Assembly: GCA_028287895.1 (NCBI GenBank) | Contig: JAQBOV010000005.1 | Location: 124,001 to 188,000 of the forward strand | DNA: 64,000 bases | Direction of reading: 5' to 3' | DNA from: Mucilaginibacter sp. | Lineage (GTDB): Bacteria; Bacteroidota; Bacteroidia; Sphingobacteriales; Sphingobacteriaceae | Shown here: in pieces, positions 9,601 to 18,176 of the stretch | How the letters are laid out: each line of letters starts with the position of its first letter | Position numbering within the stretch: position 1 is the stretch's first letter | The notes under the pieces: model-generated | What the model was told of the DNA's origin: nothing | Databases searched by the model: none | What the model saw: only the letters and a program-made list of their open reading frames with translations | Made by a program: the position numbers and the translations under genes

Positions 9601-9732
9601 ACGGTAGGCGCAGGAGATAAACTCGCCGCAGTCCCAAAAGCTTACCGAAGGCTCCAATGTTGAAATATAAGTTGCAGAGGCAATGATAAAGCAAAGCCAG
9701 CCAAATAGATTATTGATCTTGTTGTATTGCAT
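6670..9732 (-). CDS. DUF2723 membrane glycosyltransferase (TMEM260/GT117-like), copy 1
   Basis: A 1020-aa polytopic protein. The N terminus has the family motif LEPSVSFWDCGEFI in the first periplasmic loop, with acidic residues expected at the catalytic site of GT-C-fold enzymes. About ten to twelve hydrophobic segments span residues 1-600 and a soluble C-terminal region follows. The family (PF11028) is related to the eukaryotic protein O-mannosyltransferase TMEM260, so transfer of a sugar from a lipid carrier to exported protein is likely, but the bacterial acceptor is unknown. It is strikingly similar along its full length to the 1009-residue copy at 13817-16846, starting with the same MQYNKINNL. 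The two copies flank a T9SS-secreted protein. Confidence 0.9.
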   Translation of the reverse strand: MQYNKINNLFGWLCFIIASATYISTLEPSVSFWDCGEFISCAYRLQVAHQPGYPLFAMLGKAFSLLSFGDVTKVPYYTNMGSALASGTTIMFLFWTITALAKKLLVNKGEQVDSYKMILIMGGGLVGALAFTFTDTFWFSAVETIVFALSALCTAIVFWAILKWDAHSDEPGADKWIIFIAYIIGLSIGIHLLNLLTIPAIVMVYYFRRYKNINIKSAIIAFLISIVILGLVQYGIRGYTVMFSAYFDLFFVNTLGMGFGTGALVFFVILIGAIVFGIWWSIKNNKPALNLALLCVAFIYFGYSSFAYIPIRATANPDLNNSHPDNAFTLYGYLNRIQYGETPLLFGPYFDAKVIDQTEGSIIYRKGEKSYEQAGRKLNTVYDHTTILPRMYNTENSDGSYAQDAQFYRQWLHMGETDAPTFGDNLRWMFSWQMWQMYGRYFLWNFAGRYNQLDGQQSTEGIDGNWTTGIFDAGKHLPNSLIHKSPDKPIDASNAYTPLYALPFILGLIGLIYHFQTKKRDALIVTLLWFFTGLAIVIYVNQPSVQPRERDYSYVGSFYAFAIWIGLGAIGIAEFAKKWVNPKTAAIGATLICLLIPLLLASKEWGAHDRSTKMTPHDMAYNYLISCPPNAILFTYGDNDTYSLWYDQEVEGIRPDVRIVNLSLFSGDWYIRQMTRKMNASEPLPITMTYDKYKEGVRDAIQFYDKKIVGSTDIKEVFDFITSDDDAAKVELQDGSKVNYLPTKSFKININPDEVVKSGVVSADQKSKLVDTMKWKYTSNFVTKDNLAFIDILAHNNWKRPICFTITVGQENMMGLQPYLYKEGFTYHLIPFKPDTAAHDQLGKTNTLVMYDNIMNKFKWGHFKTAKYLDPESTTMFYPVILSTVLDLTQNLIQEGHRDLALKVLHKYDAEMPDIYPYIDMARNKFYLVATAYTLEDISYANRFANSIDTYLTDQLDYNYSLLQKDASAVDARAVQIGLQLLNGVSQLAKENHQAALSDKLQKQLKDYESKFSPVLGKQQ

Positions 9733-10070
9733 GGACTATAATTAGTATTCTTTTTGCGCGGCTAATATCCGCATTTTTATAAATCTTTTTAATTAAATCA
9801 CAACCCCGTTAACATATTTTAACAAAACGCCACCGAAATTATAAAAAATAAGGAAATAAAAAGAGTGTTTGGAGAATGAAGGGTGCCGGCAGGCGCAGGG
9901 CGATTATTCGCCGGTTGCAGATCCGCTGTTTTTTTGTCCGGAATCAAAAATATTATAAATCCGGACTGACATTACAGACAGCGGCCATCGTAAAAATTTA
10001 GCTACAGAAGTTCTTGGGATGGTATAGTAACCCGAGAATTTTATTTTACTGCTTAAACCTTATTCAATTC

Positions 10071-10291
10071 ATGAAGAAACTTCTACTTACTTTCAGCTTT
10101 ACAGTAGCAGCCTTTGTTTTCGCGGCTATGTTTATGTAAAAATATTGTTCGATACCCGGCCAGCAATAATTATTAATAATGAAGGATGGTAACTAAGCAA
10201 AAAAGAGCCGGTAGTTATCAATTGGAATAATTTAGATCATATCGGCAGTCATGATAAAAGCAGATTTATTGTACCAGTGTTAAAATACTGA
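10071..10291 (+). pseudogene. Remnant of a small secreted-protein gene
   Basis: An ATG at 10071 opens a signal-peptide-like start (MKKLLLTFSFTVAAFVFA) that stops after 22 codons. A shifted frame running through GYVYVKILFDTRPAIII from about 10127 stays coding-like to a TGA at 10289-10291, broken once by TAA at 10190. The downstream part reads KKEPVVINWNNLDHIG and ends ..FIVPVLKY. One frameshift plus one stop would turn it into a ~73-codon secreted or peptide-precursor gene. Homology is not recognised. Alternatively the 22-codon peptide alone is real. Confidence 0.4.
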
Positions 10292-10446
10292 AGAATATTT
10301 CAACAATACGACAAACAAACGGGGGGAACTTTGAATAAATTTAATATCAGCGCTGAAGTTTCTCAACCTGTTCAGATTTCAACAGTCGGATTAAATGCTC
10401 CTTTGATGCCTTAAGGGATATCCTTGAAACTAAGCTAAACGATACG

Positions 10447-10482
10447 AAGCTAAGCTGATGCGATCATTAGCAGAGTTAGCTT
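10447..10482. repeat. Nested inverted repeat after the T9SS protein gene
   Basis: AAGCTAA (10447-10453) pairs with TTAGCTT (10476-10482), with GCTgAT/ATtAGC nested inside. Adjacent CTAAGCT copies give a short direct repeat. It lies 22 bp past the stop of the minus-strand gene and lacks a T tract, so a weak terminator is possible. Confidence 0.35.
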
Positions 10483-10504
10483 ACTCGTGTCTCATTAACC
10501 ATTT

Positions 10505-13500
10505 TCAATAAATAATAGTTACCGATCCGCTGTACTTTTGCGTTCCGTTTTTTATCGTAATAATATAATAATAAGTTCCTGTCTGTAGCTTTTTTCCCGC
10601 ACTCCCGCCGTTCCATGGCGTACCATATCCTTTACTTTGATATACTTGTTGTCCATAACGGTTAAAGACGCTCACCAATGCGGTCTTATCATATTCCAAA
10701 CCCGCAATTACCCACGTGTCGTTTATCCCGTCACCGTTGGGGGTAAAGGTGTTGGGTATTTTCACATCCGGGCAGTCATCTGTTATATGAATTTCCTGTG
10801 TGGCTTGGCAATTATTGACATCGGTTACTGTTAAGATTACTGTTTGCGGGTGATCCGCAACGTAGGTTTCAGTCCCGGCTTGTCCGTTCCAGGTGTAGGA
10901 TGCCAGGCCTGCAGGCGCTGTTAGTTTTGCTGTTTTATGTGAGGAGACGCATACGCCTGCATCATTGATGTTCAAAACAGGGTTAGGTAAAAACGATACG
11001 TCAATGCTGGTTTGGGTCTGGCATCCGGCAGGTGAAGTAACTGTCAGCGTATAATTTCCGCTTGTGCTTACACTAATCTGGTCTGCTTTTTCCCCGGTGG
11101 ACCATTTTACGCTACCCGTATTGTAATGCGCTTTCAGGTCCATGGTCTGTCCCTGGCAGAGCGTGGTTCTTACTATCTTTTCTATGCTAACTGCCGGTGG
11201 CGGGTTAAACACGATGATTTGCACCGCAGAAGTTTGTGAACAAAACGTTCCGTCGGTATTTGCCTGGTTGCTTTTTATTGTCACTGTATAACTGCCTGCT
11301 ATGTTGGTGCTCAGCGAGGTTTGATTGGTGTAAACCGGTAAAAGCACATTGTCCCTGTACCAGTTAATGGTACAGGCAGGGTTTATTGGCCCAGAAATCG
11401 AAAGGGTGGCATTATCGCCCGTACAATAAGCCGGTTTATCTGTCGTCATTACCGGCGCCACATTGATCAAATCCACCTGCACCTCTTTGGATGGTAGCCA
11501 GGAACCGTCGCAGGCGCTTACCTCCACTTTATATTTCGCTGATTGGGTTACCGATAATGATGCAGTGACATCTCCTGTTAAAACGTCGTCTTTATACCAC
11601 CGGTACTGATAAGCAGCACTCCCTTCCGCTTTCAGGGTTACCGGGGTACCGGTGCAATACCTTAATTCGTCCGGATAATTAAAGGTATAAACGGGAGTTG
11701 GTGTAAATGCGACCTGTTGCGGCGCCGATGTCTGCGTACAGGACGCAATAATGCTGCGGATGGTTACCGTATAATTTCCGCCAGCAGTTACCGGGATGCT
11801 GGTTTTATCCTGGTCCGCACTGATCACAGTGCCATCTTTATACCAATTGATCGTATAGCCGGGGTTGCGCGGGGTATTGACCATAAGCATTGCTATGTCG
11901 CCTGCACAATACTTGGTCTTATCGGCTGTAACGATTGGAACGGGCAGGCTGATCAGGTCTACTTCAATTTCCTTTGAAGGCACCCAGCTATTCATACAGG
12001 CGCTTACCTCGACTTTGTATTTGCCGGATCGGGTGACAGTATAATTATAAGTAGTAACGCCATTGAGCGTATCATTGGTGTACCAACGGTATTGATAGCC
12101 AGGGTTGTTGTTATTCGTTTTGAGTGTTGTGGATGTGCTGTCGCAATATTGCAGCCTGTCGGGATAATTGAAGCTGAAAACAGGTCCGGAAATAACCTGT
12201 ACCTTCAGATGGTTGGTTTCAATGTGTACATTTTCGCATTGCAGATATAGCACTGCATTATAATCGCCACTATCTTTAACCGCAAGAGTCGATGAAACTG
12301 CACCCGGTATATCTATCCCATTCTTTCTCCATTGAATAAGATTATGATTGATGCTGGCATTATTAACCTTCAGATTAATTGAATTACCGGCACATATTTT
12401 TGTTGAGAATAACGTATCCGGGTAAGGCAAAACAGGTAAATCAAAATATGCCGCCCAAACTTTTTCACTGGTATTAAAGTATTTACTATAATCGGGTATG
12501 AGAAGGTATAATCCATCATTTGTACCGAGCCACACTTCATTTTCGCAGCCCGTGGCAATATCGACCCACGACTTTGCTGTCCCGGTGACACAGATATCGT
12601 TTACCTGTAGGTTTCCCAGGTCATCATAATGCGACAGTGAAAAATCGGTAAGTTCATCGGCCCCTACCTTTCCAAATAATGAACTACTGAAATACAACCC
12701 CTGATTGGTACCAATAAGCAGGTTCTCCTTATTTATGATTTTATTGTTGATATCGATATTGCCAATACTTGTCAGGCCATAAATATCAGTGATCTTATTT
12801 ACTGTTATCCCGTTCAGAGACTGCTTATAAGCACTGATCCAACCATAAGAAGCGTTAGGATTATTCCAAATCTGGAACATGCCATTGCTATTACCCCAAA
12901 AAATATTGGAATTATATTGCATTCCGTTTAAATCAGAGTTTGAGTAGAAGGCGGTGTTGGTTGCCAGAGCATTTCCAAAAACACCACCTTGTAAAAACGA
13001 CCTGTAATAGCTGCCCCAGATATCAGAAACAACCACGGGAACCTGCCTGGTAATATCAAAAGAACCGGATTGTGAATAATCGCTATAAATCAATCGCCGA
13101 TAAGTAGATCCAAAAATTTTGAAAGGGCCGTTAACGCCAGCCAGTTGGAATGCATTACTATTAAATAGATAGACATAGCCACCTGAATCCGTTCCGATAA
13201 GCAGACCATTTGCATAATAGGAAAAGGAGGGGATTTCGATTGAATTAATAGGATAATTAACACGATTAGTAACTGGAGATAATCCGGCGACGCCTTTAAA
13301 ACACTGTATTAGTTTTGAGCGCGAGGCAAGCCAAACGCTATCCTGGTTTTTTCCGGCAATGTCAATAAACTGCTGATCACTGAAAGCACTAAACTTTGAA
13401 CTGTAATCATCTATCGCAAGGGTGGTTGTATTGACACGGTAAACCTCATTATTCTTTGCCAATACCCATAAATATGGGTCATTGATATCCCATTTTACTT

Positions 13501-13624
13501 TTAATATAATTTTGCCCTTTAATAGTTGATTGTTTAAATGAAAAGTGAGATCCTGTTGCTGGCAATACGCCTTTGAGCAAAAGAATAATACAACAGTTAA
13601 CAGGAAATTACGATAAGGCCACAT
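10505..13624 (-). CDS. T9SS type B sorted surface protein with propeller and Ig/PKD-like repeats
   Basis: Signal peptide MWPYRNFLLTVVLFFCSKAYC. Residues ~25-390 form a beta-propeller of the two-component-regulator type (VWLASRSK, LLIGTNQGLY, VWLGTNDGLYLL). Residues ~400-930 are successive Ig/PKD-like domains with paired cysteines. The last ~90 residues are the gliding-motility/CHU_C type B signal, with TFTPNGDGINDTW and an ending in TYYYIITIKNGT..YSGSVTIIY. It should be exported by Sec, crossed over the outer membrane by T9SS and anchored or released at the surface. Two domain types alternate as A-B-A-B (QYRWY..YKVEVSAC..SW.PSKE and T.DK..YC.GD). It contains candidate Bacteroidota O-glycosylation sequons (D-S/T-aliphatic, e.g. 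PDTLF, NDTLN). Confidence 0.9.
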   Translation of the reverse strand: MWPYRNFLLTVVLFFCSKAYCQQQDLTFHLNNQLLKGKIILKVKWDINDPYLWVLAKNNEVYRVNTTTLAIDDYSSKFSAFSDQQFIDIAGKNQDSVWLASRSKLIQCFKGVAGLSPVTNRVNYPINSIEIPSFSYYANGLLIGTDSGGYVYLFNSNAFQLAGVNGPFKIFGSTYRRLIYSDYSQSGSFDITRQVPVVVSDIWGSYYRSFLQGGVFGNALATNTAFYSNSDLNGMQYNSNIFWGNSNGMFQIWNNPNASYGWISAYKQSLNGITVNKITDIYGLTSIGNIDINNKIINKENLLIGTNQGLYFSSSLFGKVGADELTDFSLSHYDDLGNLQVNDICVTGTAKSWVDIATGCENEVWLGTNDGLYLLIPDYSKYFNTSEKVWAAYFDLPVLPYPDTLFSTKICAGNSINLKVNNASINHNLIQWRKNGIDIPGAVSSTLAVKDSGDYNAVLYLQCENVHIETNHLKVQVISGPVFSFNYPDRLQYCDSTSTTLKTNNNNPGYQYRWYTNDTLNGVTTYNYTVTRSGKYKVEVSACMNSWVPSKEIEVDLISLPVPIVTADKTKYCAGDIAMLMVNTPRNPGYTINWYKDGTVISADQDKTSIPVTAGGNYTVTIRSIIASCTQTSAPQQVAFTPTPVYTFNYPDELRYCTGTPVTLKAEGSAAYQYRWYKDDVLTGDVTASLSVTQSAKYKVEVSACDGSWLPSKEVQVDLINVAPVMTTDKPAYCTGDNATLSISGPINPACTINWYRDNVLLPVYTNQTSLSTNIAGSYTVTIKSNQANTDGTFCSQTSAVQIIVFNPPPAVSIEKIVRTTLCQGQTMDLKAHYNTGSVKWSTGEKADQISVSTSGNYTLTVTSPAGCQTQTSIDVSFLPNPVLNINDAGVCVSSHKTAKLTAPAGLASYTWNGQAGTETYVADHPQTVILTVTDVNNCQATQEIHITDDCPDVKIPNTFTPNGDGINDTWVIAGLEYDKTALVSVFNRYGQQVYQSKGYGTPWNGGSAGKKLQTGTYYYIITIKNGTQKYSGSVTIIY

Positions 13625-13754
13625 AGTAATCTGGGCAATTTACGGATAATTGCTGAATGCAGTTTAAACAGCTTGACGATTTGAGATTTTTTTTTCACTA
13701 ATTACAATGAGATCACCGGGGATTGCCAATGCCCGAACTACTGGAAAACAACAA

Positions 13755-13795
13755 GCATCCGCCAGAAAATATCCCGGCGGATGCACACTTACCAC
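13755..13795 (-). terminator. Terminator of DUF2723 copy 2
   Basis: Nine-base-pair stem GCATCCGCC/GGCGGATGC (13755-13763 with 13776-13784). On the minus strand it is followed by TTGTTGTTTT, and it lies just past the stop codon at 13817. Confidence 0.75.
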
Positions 13796-13816
13796 TTATA
13801 AAAAGTCCAGGTCGGA

Positions 13817-16800
13817 TTATTGGTGTTTTCCCATTATGCTTGAGAACTTACTCGTATAATCATTCAATTGCGCTGTTAACTTACTGTTCAAGGCCATCTG
13901 TTCATTCTCTTTGGTCAACTGCGTCATGGCATTTAATACCGATACGCCATATTGTACATTCTGCGTATTGACATCATCCGGACTGCTTTGCAACAGGTTG
14001 TAATTATAGTTCAGCTGATCGGTGAGATAATTATCCACGCTGTTTACATACTTGTTGGCCATTTCGGTAGCATGCAACTTGTAAGCCGTATCAATAATAT
14101 AATATTTGCTTTGGGTGATATTAAAGTTGGGGTACAGGTCGGGCATTTCATGGTCGTACTTTTGCAGGGCTTTTAGTGCCAGGTCATTATGTCCTTCCTG
14201 CATCAGGCTCTGGGTCAGTTCCAAAAAACTGTAGGTGATAATAGGGTAAAACAAACCGGTTGATTGCTCGTCGAGGTATTTGGCATGTTTAAAATTACCC
14301 CATTTAAACGTGTCCATCACGTTATTGTACATCACCATGCTGTTCACTTTAGTTTGCTCATCATTACCTTTTCCATCCTTTTTAAAAGGAATGAGATGGT
14401 AAACAAAGCCTTCCTTGTACAGATAGGAATCAAGTCCGTTCAGGTCCTTGCCGCTCGTGGTAACGGTAAAGCAGATCGGCCTTTCCCAGTTATTGTGAGC
14501 CAGTATATCTATCATTGCCAGGTTATCTTTGGTTAGGTAATTACCGGTAAACTTCCATTGCATGCTGTCGGTTATCCTGCTTTTCTGGTCTGGCGTAACC
14601 ACACCATTTTTTATTACCGCGTCTGCGTTTACGGTCAGTTTAAAGTTTTTGGTGGGCAGGTAATTTAATTTTGAGCCGTCGTTCATTTCCACTTTCGCCT
14701 GCGGATCATCTGAGGTAATAAAATCAAACACCTCTTTCAACTCTATCGAATCGGGAACTTTGGCATCACTATAAGGAATATAATCGCGCGTACCGGTTTT
14801 ATATTTGTCATATGGCATAGTAACAGGCAACGCGTCTGACTGGTTGATGCTCCTCTGCATCTGGTGGATATACCAATCGGTGCCGAAAAGCGTATTGATC
14901 ACGATGCGCACATCGGGCCTTATGCCTTCCACTTCCTGGGCGTACCAAAGCGAATAGGTATCATTATCCGCACCGGTAAAGAGTATTGCGTTTTTGGGGC
15001 ATGATATCAGGTAGTTATAAGCCATATCATGCGCTGTCATTTTGGTTGAACGGTCGTGCGATTTCCATTCCTGTTTTATCAGCAGCGCAGGTGCTATCAA
15101 TAAAGATAAACCGATAGCCATATAGCTTGCTGTGCGGGCATTTATTCTCCTGCGCATAAATTCAGCCAGACCGATCACCCCAAACCCTATCCAGATGGCA
15201 AAAGCATAAAACGAGACCACATAAGAGTAATCGCGTTCGCGCGGCTGCACCGCCTGGTTCACATATATCACAATGGCAATGCTGGTAAAGAACCAAAGAA
15301 AAGTGATGACCAGCGCGTCCCTTTTGCAATGACGGTAATGGTAGATCAGACCGATCAACCCCAAAATTAAAGGAAGTGCATAGAGCGGCGTATACGTATT
15401 GTTGTCAATAACCGAATTGGGCAAATGCCTGGCCTTGTCAAATATCCCGGTTGTCCAGTCGCCATCGGCATAGCCGTGTAAGCCGCCCATTTGCTGCTGC
15501 CCGTCCTGCTGATTATAACGACCGGCAAAATTCCATAAAAAATACCGGCCGTACATCTGGTATATCTGCCAGCTAAACATAAATTTTAAGTTGTCAGCAA
15601 ATGTGGGCACATCATTTTCGCCCATTTGCAGCCATTGCCTGTAAAACTGCGGATCTTGTCCTTCCTGGCTGGTTATGCGCGGCAATATGGTATTGTGGTC
15701 ATAAGTTTCAACCAGTGTATGGCCCGCCTGTTCATATCGTTTATTACCTTTCTGATAGATAATACTGCCATTCTGCTGATCAGTGATCTTAGCATCAAAA
15801 TAGGGCCCGCTAAACAATGGTGCGCTTGGATACTGAATGCGATTAAGATACCCATACATGGTAAAGGCATTATCAGGGTGCGAATTGTCGAGGTTAGTAT
15901 TTGCAGTAGCACGAATGGGGATGTAAGCGAATGAGCCATATCCAAAATAGATAAAGGCCAGGCACAAAAATGCCAGGTTCAGTGCCGGTTTGTTTTTGCG
16001 GATGCTGTACCGTATGCCACCAACCAATGCCCCTATCAGCAATAAAAAGAATACAATGGCGCCGCTGCCAAAACCCATACCCAGCGTATTAACAAAGAAC
16101 AGGTCAAAATAGGCGGCAAACATTACCGTATATCCCCTGATGCCAAATTGTACAAAAGCCAGTATGGCTATACTGATCAAAAAAGCAGCAGTTCCACTTT
16201 TAAGGTTAATGTTTTTATATCTGCGGAAGTAATACACCAGTACGATAGCAGGGATGGTCAACAAATTGAGCAGGTGTACACCGATAGACAAACCGATAAC
16301 GTAAGCGATAAAAATGATCCACTTATCAGCGCCGGGCTCATCCGAATGGGCATCCCATTTCAATATCGCCCAAAAGACAACCGCCGTACAAAGTGCCGAC
16401 ATGGCAAATACAATCGTCTCGACGGCCGAGAACCAAAAGGTATCTGTAAAGGCAAAGGCCAGGGCGCCCACCATACCGGCTCCCAAAATGAGGGTTTGCT
16501 TCGCCCGGTCGGTTTCTTCGCCCTTTTTGATCATCATTTTTCTGGAGGTCAGTGTGATTGTCCAAAAGAGGAACATGATGGTTGCACCGCTGGCCAGCGC
16601 GCAGGCCATATTGGTAAAATAGGCCACTTTAGCGACATCGCCCATGGATAGCAGGGAAAACGCCTTACAGATCATCGCGAAAAGCGGATAACCCGGTTGG
16701 TGCGATACTTGCAGACGGTAGGCACAGGCAATAAACTCACCGCAGTCCCAGAAGCTTACCGAAGGCTCTAAAGTTAAAATGTAAGTGCCCGAGGCGATGA

Positions 16801-16846
16801 CAAAACAAAGCCAGCCCAAAAGGTTGTTGATCTTATTGTATTGCAT
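13817..16846 (-). CDS. DUF2723 membrane glycosyltransferase (TMEM260/GT117-like), copy 2
   Basis: Same architecture as copy 1: first-loop motif LEPSVSFWDCGEFI, multiple transmembrane helices to about residue 590, then a soluble C-terminal domain ending in ..KFSSIMGKHQ against ..KFSPVLGKQQ in copy 1. The ORF track extends to 16873, but the ATG at 16846 (MQYNKINNLLGW) matches the copy 1 start exactly and the extra MIKFLPGYP is unlike the family. The pair probably arose by duplication, with divergence greatest in the C-terminal third. Likely role is O-glycosylation of exported proteins (inference from family). Confidence 0.9.
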   Translation of the reverse strand: MQYNKINNLLGWLCFVIASGTYILTLEPSVSFWDCGEFIACAYRLQVSHQPGYPLFAMICKAFSLLSMGDVAKVAYFTNMACALASGATIMFLFWTITLTSRKMMIKKGEETDRAKQTLILGAGMVGALAFAFTDTFWFSAVETIVFAMSALCTAVVFWAILKWDAHSDEPGADKWIIFIAYVIGLSIGVHLLNLLTIPAIVLVYYFRRYKNINLKSGTAAFLISIAILAFVQFGIRGYTVMFAAYFDLFFVNTLGMGFGSGAIVFFLLLIGALVGGIRYSIRKNKPALNLAFLCLAFIYFGYGSFAYIPIRATANTNLDNSHPDNAFTMYGYLNRIQYPSAPLFSGPYFDAKITDQQNGSIIYQKGNKRYEQAGHTLVETYDHNTILPRITSQEGQDPQFYRQWLQMGENDVPTFADNLKFMFSWQIYQMYGRYFLWNFAGRYNQQDGQQQMGGLHGYADGDWTTGIFDKARHLPNSVIDNNTYTPLYALPLILGLIGLIYHYRHCKRDALVITFLWFFTSIAIVIYVNQAVQPRERDYSYVVSFYAFAIWIGFGVIGLAEFMRRRINARTASYMAIGLSLLIAPALLIKQEWKSHDRSTKMTAHDMAYNYLISCPKNAILFTGADNDTYSLWYAQEVEGIRPDVRIVINTLFGTDWYIHQMQRSINQSDALPVTMPYDKYKTGTRDYIPYSDAKVPDSIELKEVFDFITSDDPQAKVEMNDGSKLNYLPTKNFKLTVNADAVIKNGVVTPDQKSRITDSMQWKFTGNYLTKDNLAMIDILAHNNWERPICFTVTTSGKDLNGLDSYLYKEGFVYHLIPFKKDGKGNDEQTKVNSMVMYNNVMDTFKWGNFKHAKYLDEQSTGLFYPIITYSFLELTQSLMQEGHNDLALKALQKYDHEMPDLYPNFNITQSKYYIIDTAYKLHATEMANKYVNSVDNYLTDQLNYNYNLLQSSPDDVNTQNVQYGVSVLNAMTQLTKENEQMALNSKLTAQLNDYTSKFSSIMGKHQ

Positions 16847-17150
16847 AGGATATCCAGGTAAAAATTTTATCATTACCTAAATATCCGTGCTTTTTATAAG
16901 TTATTTATATCGAGCAGGTTACTTTAACATCTTTTAACAATATTTAACTATTTGATTTTCAATTTGCCGCCGGCGGTGTGGTGGGCAGTGCGGTAACAAC
17001 AGGAACGATAGGATACCAGTGCGCCGGTAGCTTCCATCCCACTATAGCACCGATTTCGATTAATTAATCATATCCTAAAAATAGTGCAATAAAATCAATT
17101 GTAAAGGCGGTAAAAATGACATTCCCGAGGGCTGATTGCCACATTGATGA

Positions 17151-17300
17151 TTAGTCTTCCTTCTTCCTCAACCCGGAAAAAAGGATCATCAGTACGACAG
17201 CCAATAGAATACCAATGGGCATATCCCGGGTAGCCAATCCTGCCGATAAGCCAATAATGATTGCAGCTGCATAATAACTTTTTGGACCGGGATTTCTCAT
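17151..17300 (-). CDS. Small two-helix membrane protein (49 aa)
   Basis: Below the ORF-track cut-off. The minus-strand frame begins MRNPGPKSYYAAAIIIGL and holds two hydrophobic stretches (AAAIIIGLSAGLA and IGILLAVVLMILF) separated by a short TRDMP turn, ending in the charged tail RKKED. The positive-then-hydrophobic composition and clean frame argue for a real small membrane protein. No family recognised. It stands alone in a 667-bp stretch between copy 2 of DUF2723 and the receiver gene; the rest of that stretch shows nothing else. Confidence 0.55.
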   Translation of the reverse strand: MRNPGPKSYYAAAIIIGLSAGLATRDMPIGILLAVVLMILFSGLRKKED

Positions 17301-17540
17301 TGCAGGGCTAAAGATATATCTAGCACCGCTAACAGGGCAGATTTTTTTTAATTAATTACTCATTTTTATGATTTGTTAACCTTCCGGAGAAGGTCAGGTG
17401 AAGGCTAAAAAGTTAAAGGATGTTAAACCAATTCCGATTACCATAGTCAAAGTTTAGCTTTGGTGATCTTATTAAATTAATTCCGGAATTTGAATTGATA
17501 GAACCTGTACGCGACAACAATCCTTATTAAACAAACAAAG

Positions 17541-17903
17541 ATGCGAAAGCGTATATTGGTATTAGATGACAACCAGTCCATTCTGGATATGGTTGAAGAA
17601 GCTTTATCCTACGAAAAATTCCAAGTACTTATTACTTCCGACAGTGATAACCTGATCGAAATCGCTAAAATTTTTCAACCCCACCTGTTTATACTGGACG
17701 ACAGGCTCGCCGCCCGTAAAAGCGAGGATATTTGCAAACAGATCAAATGGCATCCGCTGTTAGGCAATACCCCGGTGATGTTATGCTCGTACTACTATTA
17801 TAATGACACCGATTTTTCGGCAATGCCTTGCGACGATATTATAGCCAAACCATTTGGGCTGGAAGAATTGATGAGCAAGGTGAATAACCTGATCGTTCAG
17901 TAG
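17541..17903 (+). CDS. Single-domain response regulator (receiver only)
   Basis: One CheY-like receiver domain fills the 120 residues: acidic pair DD near residues 9-10, phosphoacceptor aspartate in LFILDD near residue 53, a serine in VMLCS in place of the usual Thr/Ser switch, and the conserved lysine in IIAKPFG. No output domain, so it acts by protein contact or as a phosphate sink. No kinase is adjacent. It converges on the small gene behind it with a 1-bp gap. Confidence 0.88.
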   Translation: MRKRILVLDDNQSILDMVEEALSYEKFQVLITSDSDNLIEIAKIFQPHLFILDDRLAARKSEDICKQIKWHPLLGNTPVMLCSYYYYNDTDFSAMPCDDIIAKPFGLEELMSKVNNLIVQ

Positions 17904-17904
17904 G

Positions 17905-18114
17905 TCATTTTCGTTTTACTTCCGTACTATGACTATCATTGTGTGGCTTTAATGCCGGCAACAACACTTTTATTATCGCTATCAGGGCCACTGCAATCAC
18001 CTTTAAGGCCTTGTATGAAAAAATCACAAACGGTTTCATTACTTCCCAATTGTCGCCGTGAGTATGCCTGACTTTTTTTGGGGGACTGATTATCTTTACT
18101 TTATTTCTGTCCAT
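17905..18114 (-). CDS. Small single-pass membrane protein, unknown
   Basis: 69 aa with a basic N-terminal part (MDRNKVKIISPPKKVRHTHG) and a hydrophobic segment ALKVIAVALIAIIKVLLPAL, ending in a polar His/Lys-rich tail. No family recognised. The ATG is the only plausible start and the gene sits tightly between neighbours, which favours reality. It may be transcribed after the divergent side of the metallophosphoesterase, which runs in the same direction 63 bp upstream. Confidence 0.5.
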   Translation of the reverse strand: MDRNKVKIISPPKKVRHTHGDNWEVMKPFVIFSYKALKVIAVALIAIIKVLLPALKPHNDSHSTEVKRK

Positions 18115-18176
18115 AGCATAGATATTATATAATTTATAAGCTATGAAATCACAATTTGTTTAAATTAATTCGGCTG

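Noticed and set aside
16148-16651. 167-aa and 102-aa plus-strand ORFs inside DUF2723 copy 2 (and a matching one at 9200 in copy 1)
   Set aside because: Antisense shadows. The shared start MIHLSAPGSSEWASH in both copies follows from the conserved glycosyltransferase sequence, not from a real gene.
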